DNA of 64,000 nt from Paenactinomyces guangxiensis (GCF_016055185.1 NZ_JAECVR010000001.1:508345-572344), one strand, 5' to 3'; counted from the stretch's first letter, positions 9,380 through 18,914 are shown. Numbers and translations: made by a program. The notes: generated from the sequence alone by a model not told the origin.

Positions 9380-9456
9380 TGTGGAAACCCCCCTTCGCTA
9401 ATATGTATTATGTTCAGGTAACAATCAGGCTACTCCGGTCCTGTGATCCCAATATA

Positions 9457-9497
9457 AAACAAAACCGCCGCTCCCATTCCGTGAAAGCGGCAGTAAT
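9457..9497 (-). terminator. mtnN terminator
   Basis: Minus-strand stem CTGCCGCTTT / GGGAGCGGCGG followed by TTTTGTTTT, just past the mtnN stop. Confidence 0.85.
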
Positions 9498-9507
9498 TCC
9501 GGTTTTT

Positions 9508-10221
9508 CTATTCTGCTTCTGCCATTTGCAGCAACATGTTTCGTACCATGGCGCAGGAGCGTTCAGCAGCAAGTTCAGTAAACTCCATAAAGTTTACCTG
9601 AGCGGAATGATCGGCCCGGTCGGACATAGAACGAATTACGACATAAGGGACACCGATCAGATGGCAGACATGTGCGACAGCCGCTCCTTCCATCTCCACA
9701 CAGGTCCCGTTAAACTTCTCCCGCAGCTCTTTTACTTTCCTGACATCAGATATAAATTGGTCACCGGAAAGCACCTTTCCCAGGAGTACTTTTACACCTT
9801 CAATTTGTCCGCCCGCTTTTTTTGCCCGCTCAATCAGGCAGGCATCCGCCGGAAACACAGATGCTTCTTGAAAAGGAATCGTACCCTGCGGAAAACCCAG
9901 GGGGCTTGCATCAATATCATGCTGCTGGCACTCTGTGGAAATAACAAGGTCTCCGATTTCCAGTTCAGGATGCAAAGCACCTGCCACTCCTGTAAAAATT
10001 ACTGATTCCGCTTGATAACGGTCGATTAAAACCTGTGTACAGACAGCAGCATTCACTTTACCTACCCCTGACTTGCATACGACTGCCGGAACATTGCAAA
10101 GTTTGCCCCTGTAATAAACAATTCCAAAAAACTCTTGTGTCTCAACCTGTTCCATTTCATCAAGAAAACGGGAGATCTCCGAATCCATGGCCCCGATGAT
10201 CCCGATCATGCCGCTTGCCAT
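9508..10221 (-). CDS. mtnN: 5'-methylthioadenosine/S-adenosylhomocysteine nucleosidase
   Basis: About 237 aa, the usual length. It cleaves MTA and SAH to adenine plus the thiosugar, clearing by-products of SAM use. The N-terminus MIGIIGAMDSEI is typical, KSGVGKVNAA forms part of the active site, and ITGV/VFTGVAGAL and EMEGAAVAHVC carry the conserved purine- and ribose-binding residues. The ATG at 10221 is chosen because longer frames would overlap ccpA and add residues foreign to the family. It follows ccpA by about 34 bases and shares its direction, so it may be cotranscribed. Confidence 0.93.
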   Translation of the reverse strand: MASGMIGIIGAMDSEISRFLDEMEQVETQEFFGIVYYRGKLCNVPAVVCKSGVGKVNAAVCTQVLIDRYQAESVIFTGVAGALHPELEIGDLVISTECQQHDIDASPLGFPQGTIPFQEASVFPADACLIERAKKAGGQIEGVKVLLGKVLSGDQFISDVRKVKELREKFNGTCVEMEGAAVAHVCHLIGVPYVVIRSMSDRADHSAQVNFMEFTELAAERSCAMVRNMLLQMAEAE

Positions 10222-10255
10222 TTCAACCACATCCTCTACCCCTGTATCCGGAATT

Positions 10256-11293
10256 TTATCTGGTTTCTTCCCATTCTTTAAGCTTCGTGGAGCCACGGAG
10301 TTCAACGCTGTATTGCAGGAGAACTTGCCCGGATTCAACCGGTTCATCATTCATGTATTTGGTTAACAGGCGCATCGCCACCGCCCCGATATCATACATA
10401 GGTACACTGACTGTACTGAGAAGAGGCCGCACCTGTGAGGAAAGGGGAATATTTTCAAAGCCGATGACTGAGATCTCCTCAGGAACTTTTCTTTCCATGT
10501 CCTGCGCTGCATGAATAGCCCCTACGGCCATTTCATCACTTGCCGCAAAGACGGCTGTCACCGGTTTATTGGAAGTTAACAGATCTTTCATGGTTTCATA
10601 ACCTGAACGATAACGGTAATCCCCCAGGCGGATCAAACGTTCCTCAAACGGAATTCCGTTTTCCTCCAACGCCTCTTTATACCCCAGATAACGCGGATAG
10701 CCATTGACTGAATCGGTCAGCGGCCCGCCGAGATACGCAATCTTCTCATGCCCTTCATGAACGAGAATACAGGTAGCTTCTTTTGCTGCCTGAATCTGGT
10801 CGATCGTTACAGAAGGCCATTCCTTTTTCTCGTCCCTGGTGGCAGCCAATACAACCGGAACAGCGGTAGCGGAGAAAATTTCCCGGTGGGCATCCGTCAC
10901 TTCCCCCCCTAAAAAGAGAAGTCCGTCAACCTGTTTCTCAAGCAGTGTTTCAATCAGCTCCAGCTCTTTTTCCTTTTTTAAATCGGAGTTGCTCAAAATA
11001 ATATTGTAATGATACATGGTGGCGATATCTTCAATACCACGGGTTAATTCCGCATAGAAAGTATTGGAAATATCGGGAATAACCACACCAACCGTCGTTG
11101 TTTTTTTGCTCGCCAGTCCGCGGGCAACGGCATTTGGACGATAACCTAATTGGCGGATGACATCTAAAACTTTTTTGCGGGTAGCCGGCTTCACATTCGG
11201 ATTTCCATTGACTACCCTGGATACGGTTGCCATGGAAACACCAGCTTCCCTGGCTACATCATAAATCGTAATGGTTTCTTTTTTCTTCCCCAT
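10256..11293 (-). CDS. ccpA: Catabolite control protein A, LacI-family regulator
   Basis: 345-aa DNA-binding regulator of carbon catabolite repression; works with HPr-Ser-P. The N-terminal HTH reads [20 protein letters not shown], followed by the hinge [20 protein letters not shown] typical of CcpA. A periplasmic-binding-like core follows ([28 protein letters not shown]). The ATG at 11293 gives the family's standard start ([14 protein letters not shown]). The gene order aroA-ccpA is conserved in Bacillus, although here an unknown gene lies between. Candidate target sites are visible in this window at acsA and at the trehalose promoter. Confidence 0.95.
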   Translation of the reverse strand: MGKKKETITIYDVAREAGVSMATVSRVVNGNPNVKPATRKKVLDVIRQLGYRPNAVARGLASKKTTTVGVVIPDISNTFYAELTRGIEDIATMYHYNIILSNSDLKKEKELELIETLLEKQVDGLLFLGGEVTDAHREIFSATAVPVVLAATRDEKKEWPSVTIDQIQAAKEATCILVHEGHEKIAYLGGPLTDSVNGYPRYLGYKEALEENGIPFEERLIRLGDYRYRSGYETMKDLLTSNKPVTAVFAASDEMAVGAIHAAQDMERKVPEEISVIGFENIPLSSQVRPLLSTVSVPMYDIGAVAMRLLTKYMNDEPVESGQVLLQYSVELRGSTKLKEWEETR

Positions 11294-11408
11294 CTTTATT
11301 TTCACATCCAATGCAGTATGGTTCAAGGTTTATAATTAGTTTAAGCATACGATAAAACCTTATTACGTGCAAACCTGTAACGACCGGTGTTTTTATTTTT
11401 TCCAATCA

Positions 11409-11440
11409 CAAAAAAAAGAACCAACCCGAAGGTCAGATCT
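11409..11440 (-). terminator. Terminator with UUCG loop after the 503-aa gene
   Basis: Minus-strand GATCTGACC-TTCG-GGTTGGTTC followed by a run of nine T. It overlaps the stop codon of the upstream gene and separates it from ccpA. Confidence 0.8.
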
Positions 11441-12944
11441 TTTTTTCACGCTCTCCTTGTGCCATCAACTGCAGCACATAAGGAAGAGTATCGCCCATAA
11501 TACTGGTCCAGGCTTCCGGGGAGCCCCGGTTAATCCAAACGATTGGCTGCCTGGGTGCTAATGCTTTATACAGCTTTTTAGTCGAAACAAGACGCGGTAC
11601 CATCTTGGGCAGGCTCGGGTTTTTTTGATGGGCTTCATCAATCAGCACCTGTGCATGGCGGGCAGAGGTGAAGAAATCAACAATCGGGCTCTTGTCCTGT
11701 CCTGCTAAAATCACCATATTTCCCTCGGGATCAACAACGACCCAAATCCTTCTGAGCTCAGCCATTGCCCGGCACACTTCCCAGCCGTTTGCCATTCCCT
11801 GCCCTTCCACCGTAGCTTTTTCCAGCTTCTTCAATGCTTCTTCCACTGCCGGATCTGCCACAGGCGTTTGTTTGACTGCAGATGGCCCGGCCTGGACTTC
11901 ACCCGAACCGGAAGCCAGCGAGGGTGGTAAACTTTTCTCCTTCTTGGGACTCTGAGCCGAAACGGTGGAGGGTTTATGAATGCGCTGTTCATGCTGGGTG
12001 TCCTTGGCCTGGGGTTGTTGAACAGGCCAGTCTTCCTCCTGTATTTCCAGGTTCCCCCCTCTGTATATCTCGGAACCGGGCTTTGACTGGCTTTTGATGC
12101 TGTAAGGATTCTTTCTTTCTTCTGCCGGAGGAACTGTTGCCGGTTGTTTCATTTCGACGATATGTGTCTGAGCCGGTTCCTCTTTTTCGGAGGACTTGTT
12201 TACCTCCTGGTGATCCTCCTTGTCTTGCGAAGGCGGTATTTCAATAAAAGGCAGTACGACAGGTCTCTCTTCTATGTAACCGCTGTGTCTTCCCTGGAGT
12301 ATTTTCTCGGCATGCTGTGGGGATAAGTGGGTTTGCTCCGGTAAACCGAAGTGAAAGTAAGGGGCGGGAGCCCGCAACTCCCTGCATCGTCCGAATATTA
12401 CATTCCAGGGATGCTGAATTACCGTACCTCCCGATTTTCGGGAGACATACTTGGCATCCTCTTCACTCGCATAAATGGCAACTGTATAAGAACCCTTCTT
12501 GTATTCAACCAACAATAAATTCTGCCCCTGAGTCGGGACCCAGGCACCCGGCAATTGAGCCAGTTTATCTACCGCATATTCCTTCAGTAAATCCAATAAA
12601 TGCTGTTTGACCACAAATAAACGGGAAGGTAAACCCGGGTTGAGTACAATTCCGTTTGCTTCGGAACGGTATGCTTTAATTAAAAAAGGCAGAACTGGCT
12701 CTTCCACCATCTCAACCATCTCAGGATGGTGAACCTTCACAATCCGTGCCGCTTCAGGGTCGGTGAAGGCAGCGACAAATTTGCTGTCCGGGGTATTTCC
12801 CTTTGCCAAAAACGGCTTGCTTCCCGAGTCGTCTTTTTGGTACAGCACAACAAGCCTAGAAACCCGGCTCGCAAAAAACTCATACAACTGCTCCGTTTTC
12901 ATACTCCCGGAACTGGCTAATTCCAAACATTCCCTGACATTCAA
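11433..12944 (-). CDS. Unknown protein with SseB-like segments
   Basis: 503 aa, no confident family. The first third contains FVAAFTDPEAARIV and SEANGIVLNPG, which resemble the SseB N-terminal domain. A second similar unit (YTVAIYASEEDAKYV) follows near residue 155. The middle (about 230-390) is low-complexity, charged and Gln/Lys/Pro-rich, probably unstructured. The end (ELRRIWVVVDPEGNMVILAG ... KSPIVDFFTSARHAQVLIDEA) looks like a third copy of the same fold. No signal peptide or membrane helix. The TTG start follows GGGGGAAG. It sits between aroA and ccpA, genes that are neighbours in Bacillus. Confidence 0.7.
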   Translation of the reverse strand: MNVRECLELASSGSMKTEQLYEFFASRVSRLVVLYQKDDSGSKPFLAKGNTPDSKFVAAFTDPEAARIVKVHHPEMVEMVEEPVLPFLIKAYRSEANGIVLNPGLPSRLFVVKQHLLDLLKEYAVDKLAQLPGAWVPTQGQNLLLVEYKKGSYTVAIYASEEDAKYVSRKSGGTVIQHPWNVIFGRCRELRAPAPYFHFGLPEQTHLSPQHAEKILQGRHSGYIEERPVVLPFIEIPPSQDKEDHQEVNKSSEKEEPAQTHIVEMKQPATVPPAEERKNPYSIKSQSKPGSEIYRGGNLEIQEEDWPVQQPQAKDTQHEQRIHKPSTVSAQSPKKEKSLPPSLASGSGEVQAGPSAVKQTPVADPAVEEALKKLEKATVEGQGMANGWEVCRAMAELRRIWVVVDPEGNMVILAGQDKSPIVDFFTSARHAQVLIDEAHQKNPSLPKMVPRLVSTKKLYKALAPRQPIVWINRGSPEAWTSIMGDTLPYVLQLMAQGEREKKI

Positions 12945-12957
12945 TGAAATCTTCCCC

Positions 12958-13047
12958 CTAAAACACTAACATCCAATCGAATTCAAGTTCGATTCTAAAT
13001 TTATTTCTAGAGGCTCCCATCAGCATCTTCTCGTATACGGACTCCAT
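12958..13047 (-). CDS. Possible 29-aa small protein
   Basis: Short open frame MESVYEKMLMGASRNK... with an ideal AGGAGG ribosome-binding site seven to eight bases ahead. It ends 13 bases before the start of the 503-aa gene, so it could be a leader peptide or the first gene of that unit. No family is recognised. The strong ribosome-binding site is the only evidence; it could also be the remnant of a longer gene. Confidence 0.4.
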   Translation of the reverse strand: MESVYEKMLMGASRNKFRIELEFDWMLVF

Positions 13048-13074
13048 CGATCACATCCTCCTATTCATCATAAC

Positions 13075-13114
13075 AAAAAAAGCGCACCGACTGTCACGTC
13101 TGTTCGCTTTTTTT
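13075..13114 (-). terminator. aroA terminator
   Basis: Stem AAAGCGAACAGACG / CGGTGCGCTTT on the minus strand, followed by a T-run, just after aroA. Confidence 0.88.
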
Positions 13115-13125
13115 GTGAATGGAAG

Positions 13126-14226
13126 TTATCTTCTTTCTAAAACCAGATTTCCGTTACCAAGCAAGTTAGATGCTCTCAGGTCTTTCATAAAAGTTTCAAA
13201 AGAAGGAATATCGATCTGTTGTTTTGCATCTGACAGGGCAACGGCCGGATTGGGATGAACCTCCAGCATAATTCCGTCAGCACCGGCTGCGAGAGCTGCT
13301 TTGGCACATGGAAGTAAAATATCCCGGCGGCCGGTCGAGTGGGTAATATCAACAAAGACTGGCAGATGGCTTTCATTTTTTAAGATTGGCACCGCAGAGA
13401 TGTCCAAAGTATTCCGGGTCCATTTTTCATAGGTTCTAATGCCACGCTCACATAGCATCACTTGGGAATTTCCCCGGGAAACGATGTATTCTGCGGCAAA
13501 CAGAAATTCTTCAATCGTGGCGGAAAGGCCTCTCTTCAACAGGACGGGTGTGCGAACAGAGCCTGCGGCTTTTAGCAGTTCAAAGTTCTGCATATTTCGG
13601 GCACCAATTTGTATCACATCAACATAGCGCTCAGCCATTTCCATATCCGCGGGATTAACAATCTCGCTGATCACCTGAAGCCCGAACTCATCTGCCGCAC
13701 GACGTAATATTTTCAGCCCTTCTTCCCCCAGCCCCTGGAAATCATAGGGGGAGGTCCTCGGTTTAAATGCCCCGCCCCGCATCAGAGTCAATCCCTGTTC
13801 CTTCAGGGCACGGGCAACGGCAAATACCTGTTCTTCGGACTCGACGGAACAGGGTCCGGCAATCACATGGGGGGTTCCGTTTCCGATGTGAGTTCCGCCA
13901 AGATTGATCACGGTGTTTTCCGCTTGTTCTTTACGGCTGACTAAGAGCGTTTTCTTTTGCTCATCAATTTGCAGGTCGAGGGAAGCTTTAAAGATCTGTT
14001 TAAACAGGTAACGCACCGTTTGATCATCAAATGGGCCCTGATTCTGCTTGACCAATTGATTCAGCATATCCTGTTCCCGTTCGGGATCAAACTTATTAAT
14101 TCCCTGTTTTTTCTTAATTTCCCCGATCTCCTGTACTAATGTGGCCCGCCGGTTCAATAGCTGCAACAGCTGTAGATTGATTTCATCCAGTTTTCTTCGC
14201 AATCCGTCTAGTTCATGTTCGCTCAC
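13126..14226 (-). CDS. aroA: Bifunctional chorismate mutase / DAHP synthase
   Basis: 366 aa. It catalyses the first step of aromatic amino acid synthesis (phosphoenolpyruvate plus erythrose-4-phosphate) and carries an N-terminal AroQ chorismate mutase that serves as the feedback sensor in Bacillus. Residues 1-90 ([20 protein letters not shown]) are the mutase. From residue 120 the KDO8P/DAHP-synthase-like barrel follows: [45 protein letters not shown] and EVHPNP. The GTG start lies after AGAGGAG. It keeps its Bacillus setting beside ytxJ/H/G and ccpA. Confidence 0.95.
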   Translation of the reverse strand: MSEHELDGLRRKLDEINLQLLQLLNRRATLVQEIGEIKKKQGINKFDPEREQDMLNQLVKQNQGPFDDQTVRYLFKQIFKASLDLQIDEQKKTLLVSRKEQAENTVINLGGTHIGNGTPHVIAGPCSVESEEQVFAVARALKEQGLTLMRGGAFKPRTSPYDFQGLGEEGLKILRRAADEFGLQVISEIVNPADMEMAERYVDVIQIGARNMQNFELLKAAGSVRTPVLLKRGLSATIEEFLFAAEYIVSRGNSQVMLCERGIRTYEKWTRNTLDISAVPILKNESHLPVFVDITHSTGRRDILLPCAKAALAAGADGIMLEVHPNPAVALSDAKQQIDIPSFETFMKDLRASNLLGNGNLVLERR

Positions 14227-14304
14227 TCGTCTTTCTCCTCTCTTCTCAACTAAAAAATATTTCGGTCATTATATCGAAAAAAATCCAAAATGTCATCCCC
14301 CAAA

Positions 14305-15057
14305 TCAATGAAGAGCTGACTGGGATGCCATTTTATTAAACCAGTGAGAAATTCCCTGTTCATTATCGGGAAACTGAAACGTTTCAATCTGGGGATTTTC
14401 CCCCGTTTTAATAATCATGGATGCAGGAAATTCAATTTGTCCTTCAACCAGTTGATCCGGTTCCAGCCGGATCCCGGTTGTTGTAAGCAATGTATGCAAT
14501 GTCCGGACATCCGGGACCTTGACAAAAACAAACTGGTTTATTTTTTTCAACCAGGGCTGTTGTTCATGTTTAAAAAAAGGCATCGCACTCGGATAAATTA
14601 AGGCGGTTTGTGACAGCGGAGGCGAATCGATCTGTCGGGGCTGCACAACATGGATATATTCGTCATCGGGAATATGAAGTTTTTCTCCCTGGGTTGCAAG
14701 TACCGTCATCATGGCCAACATCTCCTGTGGCTGGTCCTTCCCGGCTGTCTCTGTCTCATGCAAAGGCTTATTGGAAGAGGGGACAGAGTGAACCGGCGAC
14801 ACAAAAGCAAGCAGGATGATTGAAGTACAAAGAGCAGCCCACTTGACCGGCTGAAGAAAGAGTTGCTTTTGACGCCTTCTCTCCTTGACACCAATCTCTT
14901 CCAATCCCTGAACAAGTACGATCATTTCGTTTAGCTGCTCACGGCAGGAAGAGCAGACCTTAATATGTTCACCCAAAATTTGTCTTTCCCTGAAGTTGAT
15001 TTCCCCGTCCACGAATAACTGAATGAGTGGGTCTATCTCTCTGCACGAAGACATCAT
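14305..15057 (-). CDS. Zinc-finger anti-sigma factor, membrane-bound
   Basis: 250 aa. The N-terminal ZAS-type domain has C5, then H-x3-C-x2-C (EHIKVCSSCREQL), the zinc site that clamps ECF sigma factors. One membrane helix follows at about 70-90 (VKWAALCTSIILLAFVSPV). About 155 residues are predicted outside the cell; their fold is not recognised. It starts 13 bases after the sigma gene, so the pair is translationally linked. By family knowledge it should hold the sigma factor inactive until an envelope signal is sensed. The signal cannot be read from the sequence. Confidence 0.88.
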   Translation of the reverse strand: MMSSCREIDPLIQLFVDGEINFRERQILGEHIKVCSSCREQLNEMIVLVQGLEEIGVKERRRQKQLFLQPVKWAALCTSIILLAFVSPVHSVPSSNKPLHETETAGKDQPQEMLAMMTVLATQGEKLHIPDDEYIHVVQPRQIDSPPLSQTALIYPSAMPFFKHEQQPWLKKINQFVFVKVPDVRTLHTLLTTTGIRLEPDQLVEGQIEFPASMIIKTGENPQIETFQFPDNEQGISHWFNKMASQSALH

Positions 15058-15070
15058 TCAGCCATCTCCC

Positions 15071-15619
15071 TTAAATTTTCCTCGATAGGCGTTCTTTTAA
15101 CATTTTGCGGGACCGAAAGAGCTGGGTTTTAACCGTTCCTTCAGGAATATCCAATTCTTTGCTAATTTCCGTATAAGAATATCCGTGATAATGGCGCAAA
15201 ATAATGACACGACGGTAAATATCAGGCAATTCCTGGATTTCCTCTTTAATCCGTTCCAACAGGATCTTTTGCTCAACTTGTTCCTCCACAGACTTCATCG
15301 CAGTTGCAGGGGAAGGGTCCGATTGGATAAAGGCATCATCCAGCGTAACAAAGTTTAAGCTTTTTTTCCGTTTCTGATCGCGAAAACGATTGGTCATTAA
15401 TGTTCGCAACCAGGCTTTCAAGGACTTTTCGTAAACATATTTATTGGACTTGCGGTGTGCTTGCCATAAGGTCTCCTGTGTGAGATCTTTGGCATCCTCG
15501 GCGTTGCCTGTCAATCGGTAGGCGACATGAAACAAATATCGCTGATGCTGTTGCAATCGTTCCATAAACTCATCGGCGACACCCCTCCATGGCCGGTCCC
15601 CTATCTGTTTGGATACCAT
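15071..15619 (-). CDS. ECF-type RNA polymerase sigma factor
   Basis: About 182 aa, normal for group 4 sigma factors. Region 2 is RYLFHVAYRLTGNAEDAKDLTQETLWQAHRK with LKAWLRTLMTNRFRDQKRKK. Region 4 is IQELPDIYRRVIILRHYHGYSYTEISKELDIPEGTVKTQLFRSRKMLKERL, a SigW-like helix-turn-helix. The ATG at 15619 follows GGGAGGG; a TTG at 15634 is in frame. It is followed at once by its anti-sigma gene. The pair is inserted between ytxJ and aroA, which are adjacent in Bacillus subtilis. Confidence 0.93.
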   Translation of the reverse strand: MVSKQIGDRPWRGVADEFMERLQQHQRYLFHVAYRLTGNAEDAKDLTQETLWQAHRKSNKYVYEKSLKAWLRTLMTNRFRDQKRKKSLNFVTLDDAFIQSDPSPATAMKSVEEQVEQKILLERIKEEIQELPDIYRRVIILRHYHGYSYTEISKELDIPEGTVKTQLFRSRKMLKERLSRKI

Positions 15620-15648
15620 AATACCCTCCCACAAAAATGTGATTCAAA

Positions 15649-15987
15649 TTAGTCGGCTGATTTACATGCCTTTTTGAGCGCATCTTCGGTGATATTCCAG
15701 TGAGAAGCGTGCCATACCACTTTTCCGCTTTGAATAAAAAGGGCCTGGGGAGACTCGTGTTTGATCTGAAACCTTTCAGCAATTTCATTGGAGACAGGAC
15801 GGTCTTCAATCACGTAAACAACGGCAATGTTGACATCATTGGCCTCTTCGGAGCGGCTGAACTCCTCAAGTTCAGAATAAGCATTGGCACTGATCGGACA
15901 GGTGGTACTATGTTTGAAAAGAAGGACTTTAGAATATTTTAATACATCGTCGATTTGTTGCGAGTTGGTAAGTTGTTGAAATTTCAT
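15649..15987 (-). CDS. ytxJ: Bacillithiol-system thioredoxin-like protein YtxJ (BrxC)
   Basis: 112-aa cytoplasmic thioredoxin-fold protein of the bacillithiol redox system. The active site is HSTTCPIS near residue 27, a single-Cys (monothiol) CPIS motif as in the YtxJ family; SPQALFIQ supplies the cis-proline. The ATG at 15987 follows AAGGTG. It belongs to the ytxG-ytxH-ytxJ set known as a stress-linked group in Bacillus, but here a terminator separates it from ytxH, so it probably has its own promoter. Confidence 0.9.
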   Translation of the reverse strand: MKFQQLTNSQQIDDVLKYSKVLLFKHSTTCPISANAYSELEEFSRSEEANDVNIAVVYVIEDRPVSNEIAERFQIKHESPQALFIQSGKVVWHASHWNITEDALKKACKSAD

Positions 15988-16044
15988 CTTTTTCACCTTG
16001 CTTTTTTGTCTTTTTACTAAGATACCCCATTTTTGCGAAAAAAC

Positions 16045-16080
16045 AAATGAAAAAAATAGCATCCTGTCGAAAGGATGCCT
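16045..16080 (-). terminator. Terminator after ytxH
   Basis: Minus-strand stem GGCATCC-TTTCGACA-GGATGCT followed by seven T, lying between ytxH and ytxJ. Confidence 0.85.
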
Positions 16081-16133
16081 CTCTAAAATTGCTCTGCCTA
16101 AATCTGATCTCTCCCGCTTCAACGGAGAATAGC

Positions 16134-16394
16134 TCACAGATCAATCCAGTTGATTTGAGTACGATCACGGACATCACTGATCTTTCCCGCCATCTCCCCG
16201 GTCTGGTTTTTTAAGCTGTGATAAACTTGAATGCCTTTATCTTTCGCCGCTTCCAGTCCTATTCCAAGATCTCTTCTCATTTCTCTGCCTGTTTTCGGTG
16301 CCGCCAAAAGGGCGATTGCCGCACCGACAACCCCGCCAAATACGGCCCCCATAACAAAATATTTTAAATGGCCGCTTTCCTTTTTTTCACTCAT
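16134..16394 (-). CDS. ytxH: YtxH family membrane-associated protein
   Basis: 86 aa. After a short polar start comes a Gly/Ala-rich hydrophobic helix ([24 protein letters not shown]), followed by a positively charged amphipathic part ([10 protein letters not shown]), the YtxH signature. Family members are linked to general or envelope stress, but their action is unknown. It overlaps the end of ytxG by eight bases, so the two are translationally coupled. Confidence 0.88.
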   Translation of the reverse strand: MSEKKESGHLKYFVMGAVFGGVVGAAIALLAAPKTGREMRRDLGIGLEAAKDKGIQVYHSLKNQTGEMAGKISDVRDRTQINWIDL

Positions 16395-16809
16395 CTGCTT
16401 TCACTTCCTTTTCTTGTACCTGGTCTAACCTCTCATTTCGCCATTGCCTCGCAAACTCCATTCCCGCACCAAGGATCGCAATAATATTGCTCAAACGGTC
16501 TTTATGTTTTTCCGCATGACGGACGAGGCTGGTGGAGACTTGCTGAAACGTTTTGCCGACCTCACTGACTGAATGAAAGAGTTCCTCTGTCTGTTGTGAT
16601 TTTACACGCAGATCTTCAACGAGCAGGCGGGTTTCCTTAAAGGCATTGGTCGATTCCCCCACTGCCTCTTCTACTTTTCCCTTCAAATCGTGTAAAGTTT
16701 CGTTGACCGAGTTCATCGTTTTCGTGAGAGTGACCAGCGATCGGATCAAAAAAATGATAAGGACGGTGACGGCCAGTGAAACCACTCCCACACTGATCTC
16801 AATAATCAT
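16387..16809 (-). CDS. ytxG: DUF948 protein YtxG
   Basis: 140 aa. One N-terminal membrane helix (about residues 2-24), then a long heptad-rich coiled coil ([23 protein letters not shown] and onward) facing the cytoplasm, as in the DUF948 family. AGGAGG precedes the ATG. It is the first gene of the ytxG-ytxH unit. Function is not established; B. subtilis relatives belong to general stress regulons. Confidence 0.88.
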   Translation of the reverse strand: MIIEISVGVVSLAVTVLIIFLIRSLVTLTKTMNSVNETLHDLKGKVEEAVGESTNAFKETRLLVEDLRVKSQQTEELFHSVSEVGKTFQQVSTSLVRHAEKHKDRLSNIIAILGAGMEFARQWRNERLDQVQEKEVKADE

Positions 16810-16822
16810 CGAAGCTTCCTCC

Positions 16823-16878
16823 TATGCTGTAAAAGTATGTGCCAAAGGGGGAGGGCAGAGTTTGTCCTCCCCTTTGCC
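16823..16878 (+). repeat. Dispersed repeat, subtype A diverged copy (hairpin)
   Basis: GCTGTAAAAGTATGTG followed by AAAGGGGGAGGGCAGAGTTTG aligns with the subtype A repeat (CTGTGAAAGTGTGTG ... GGGGGAGTCAGAATTC at 26971), with a few changes. The second half forms the stem AAAGGGGGAGG / CCTCCCCTTT. It lies between the nagZ end and the ytxG start. Confidence 0.5.
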
Positions 16879-16880
16879 CT

Positions 16881-18761
16881 CTATTTGTTTTGCACAACAC
16901 CAGACCCAAATGGATAAGTTTCTGATATCGTAACCGGCAGGCGGCCTGTTAATGGTATCTTACCCGAGATTGCCCTGGAAACCGCTGTAAGAGAGGCTGT
17001 GGTTGACCCGTAAGCAGTGAGATATGTAGATTCCTTCGGCAGGGCATTTGGATCGTACGGAGTGTCAAGCCCTACAATGATCACAGGTTTATTCCCGGCT
17101 TGCAGGCGGGAAATGAGCTCTGCCTGTGCCGAACCGGATTTTAGCCGGCTTACTCCAACGACCACTGCATCCATTTGTTCAGCCTGCCTGACCAATTCCG
17201 GGATTTTTTCTTTGTCCAGTTCATCTGTAAGAACCACCTCTGGGGTGAACCCTTCCTGTTCCAAAGCTTCCCTAAAAGTTTCCGGCTTTTGGGAGGTCAG
17301 TACCAGGAGACGTGAATGCGAGGTTGGAGGCAAAGGCAAAAACTTTCGTTGATCATTGACCAGAGTAACTGCTTTTTCAGCGATCCGGACAGATAATGCC
17401 TTTGTTTCCGCATTTCCCACCCTTTGCTTAATCTCTTTGGCTGTGGTGTGTGGTTTTTCAATTATAGAGTTTTCCCCGAGCCGTTCCGCTTTCAGCTTTA
17501 AAATTCGGCGGACAGATTCATCAATCCGTTTTTCGGTCAATATCCCTTTCTCTACGGCTTGTTTCACTGCTTCAATCGATTTTTCCTGTTTGGACTGAGA
17601 GTGGCAGATCAAGACCATATCCGCACCGGCCTGAATCGCTCTCACTGCAGCCACAGGGGTGCCAAAGTTTTTGGCAATCGCTCCCATCTCCAGATCATCC
17701 GTGATAATCACCCCTTGATACCCCAGCTCTTTCCGCAACAAACTGATTAACACATTTTTGGACAGGGTAGCCGGCAGCCCCGGAGTGGGTTCCAGAGCCG
17801 GAAAGGTAATATGGGTGGTCATCACCATATCGGCCTCATGGGCAATCGCCTCACGGAACGGAACCAGTTCAACCCGGTCCAGCCGTTTGCGGTTGTGGGG
17901 GATCTGCGGCAAATCAATATGGGAGTCCAGCGAAGTATCTCCGTGACCGGGGAAATGCTTCACTGCCGACAGAACTTTTCCGTCGCGAAATCCCTTTATC
18001 ATGGAGACAGACATCTGTGCCGTCAATTCGGGGTTTTCACTGAAAGAACGCACTCCGATGACCGGATTTTTCGGGTTATTATTCACATCAAGAACAGGAG
18101 CCATATTCAGATTGATTCCCATGGCCCGCAATTCCATCCCCATCTGCTTTCCCGTCTGGTACGCCAGGTCGGGATCACGGGCGGCCCCCAGGGCCATATT
18201 GCCCGGAAAAACTGTAACTCCTTCTTTGATACGTACCACTTTTCCCCCTTCCTGGTCAATCGAGATAAACAGCGGGATCTGTGGTGATGAAGAAAGAGCC
18301 AAATCCTGCAACTCGTTACTTAAGGCCCCTACTTGACCGGGGGATTGAATATTGCGGTCAAAATAGATGATTCCGCCAACATGATGGTCAGTGATTAATT
18401 TTTTGGCATGCTCGTTCGCCACCGTCGCTTCCCCGCCTGATGTCTCTTGAAAGCCGACGATAAACATTTGCCCGATCTTTTCATCCAACGACATTTCCTT
18501 CAATGTTTCATCCACCCAATCAGGACCTGTCTTCTGGGTCAAGGTCGTTTTTGGCTGGCCGGAACAGGCGACGGAAAAAATAAACATGAGAAAGCTCAGC
18601 GATAACGCCAGTTTTTTTAGCAGAAATTGCTTTAAATGGAAAGAGTGGCAGGGCCTCCGCCATTGTCCCAAACTGGCAACGGAACGGGGCAAAACTGCCA
18701 AAAACCGCATCAAAAATAGTTGAAGTTGGATTTTCGACTTCATTTCCCGTTTTGCAAACAA
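16881..18761 (-). CDS. nagZ: Beta-N-acetylhexosaminidase, lipoprotein
   Basis: 626-aa GH3 enzyme that removes N-acetylglucosamine from muropeptides during wall recycling. The catalytic-domain motifs are KHFPGHGDTSLDSHIDLP and ITDDLEMGAI, the latter holding the family's Asp. A second GH3 domain follows (PVIIVGLDTPYD). The lipobox FIFSVACSGQ near residue 63 indicates a lipid anchor on the outer membrane face. The TTG at 18761 has GGGAGGAA upstream. This makes an unusually long pre-lipobox leader with about 45 extra residues; an internal start is possible but none has a good ribosome-binding site. Confidence 0.9.
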   Translation of the reverse strand: MFAKREMKSKIQLQLFLMRFLAVLPRSVASLGQWRRPCHSFHLKQFLLKKLALSLSFLMFIFSVACSGQPKTTLTQKTGPDWVDETLKEMSLDEKIGQMFIVGFQETSGGEATVANEHAKKLITDHHVGGIIYFDRNIQSPGQVGALSNELQDLALSSSPQIPLFISIDQEGGKVVRIKEGVTVFPGNMALGAARDPDLAYQTGKQMGMELRAMGINLNMAPVLDVNNNPKNPVIGVRSFSENPELTAQMSVSMIKGFRDGKVLSAVKHFPGHGDTSLDSHIDLPQIPHNRKRLDRVELVPFREAIAHEADMVMTTHITFPALEPTPGLPATLSKNVLISLLRKELGYQGVIITDDLEMGAIAKNFGTPVAAVRAIQAGADMVLICHSQSKQEKSIEAVKQAVEKGILTEKRIDESVRRILKLKAERLGENSIIEKPHTTAKEIKQRVGNAETKALSVRIAEKAVTLVNDQRKFLPLPPTSHSRLLVLTSQKPETFREALEQEGFTPEVVLTDELDKEKIPELVRQAEQMDAVVVGVSRLKSGSAQAELISRLQAGNKPVIIVGLDTPYDPNALPKESTYLTAYGSTTASLTAVSRAISGKIPLTGRLPVTISETYPFGSGVVQNK

Positions 18762-18871
18762 AAAAATTCCTCCCTACCTGTTCCATTGTACCTGATCTTC
18801 CTGAAAAGGAAAGACATTTTCTATCAATTTGTCCAAATCTTCTGCGTCTAGTACAGGGAAGAATCGAAGAG

Positions 18872-18877
18872 TATAAT
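18872..18877 (+). promoter_or_regulatory. -10 element upstream of the dehydrogenase gene
   Basis: Perfect TATAAT 38 bases ahead of the TTG start at 18915; the -35 region is weak. Confidence 0.45.
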
Positions 18878-18914
18878 AGACGGGGAATGTAACAAGAAAT
18901 TGAGGTGAAGTCTG

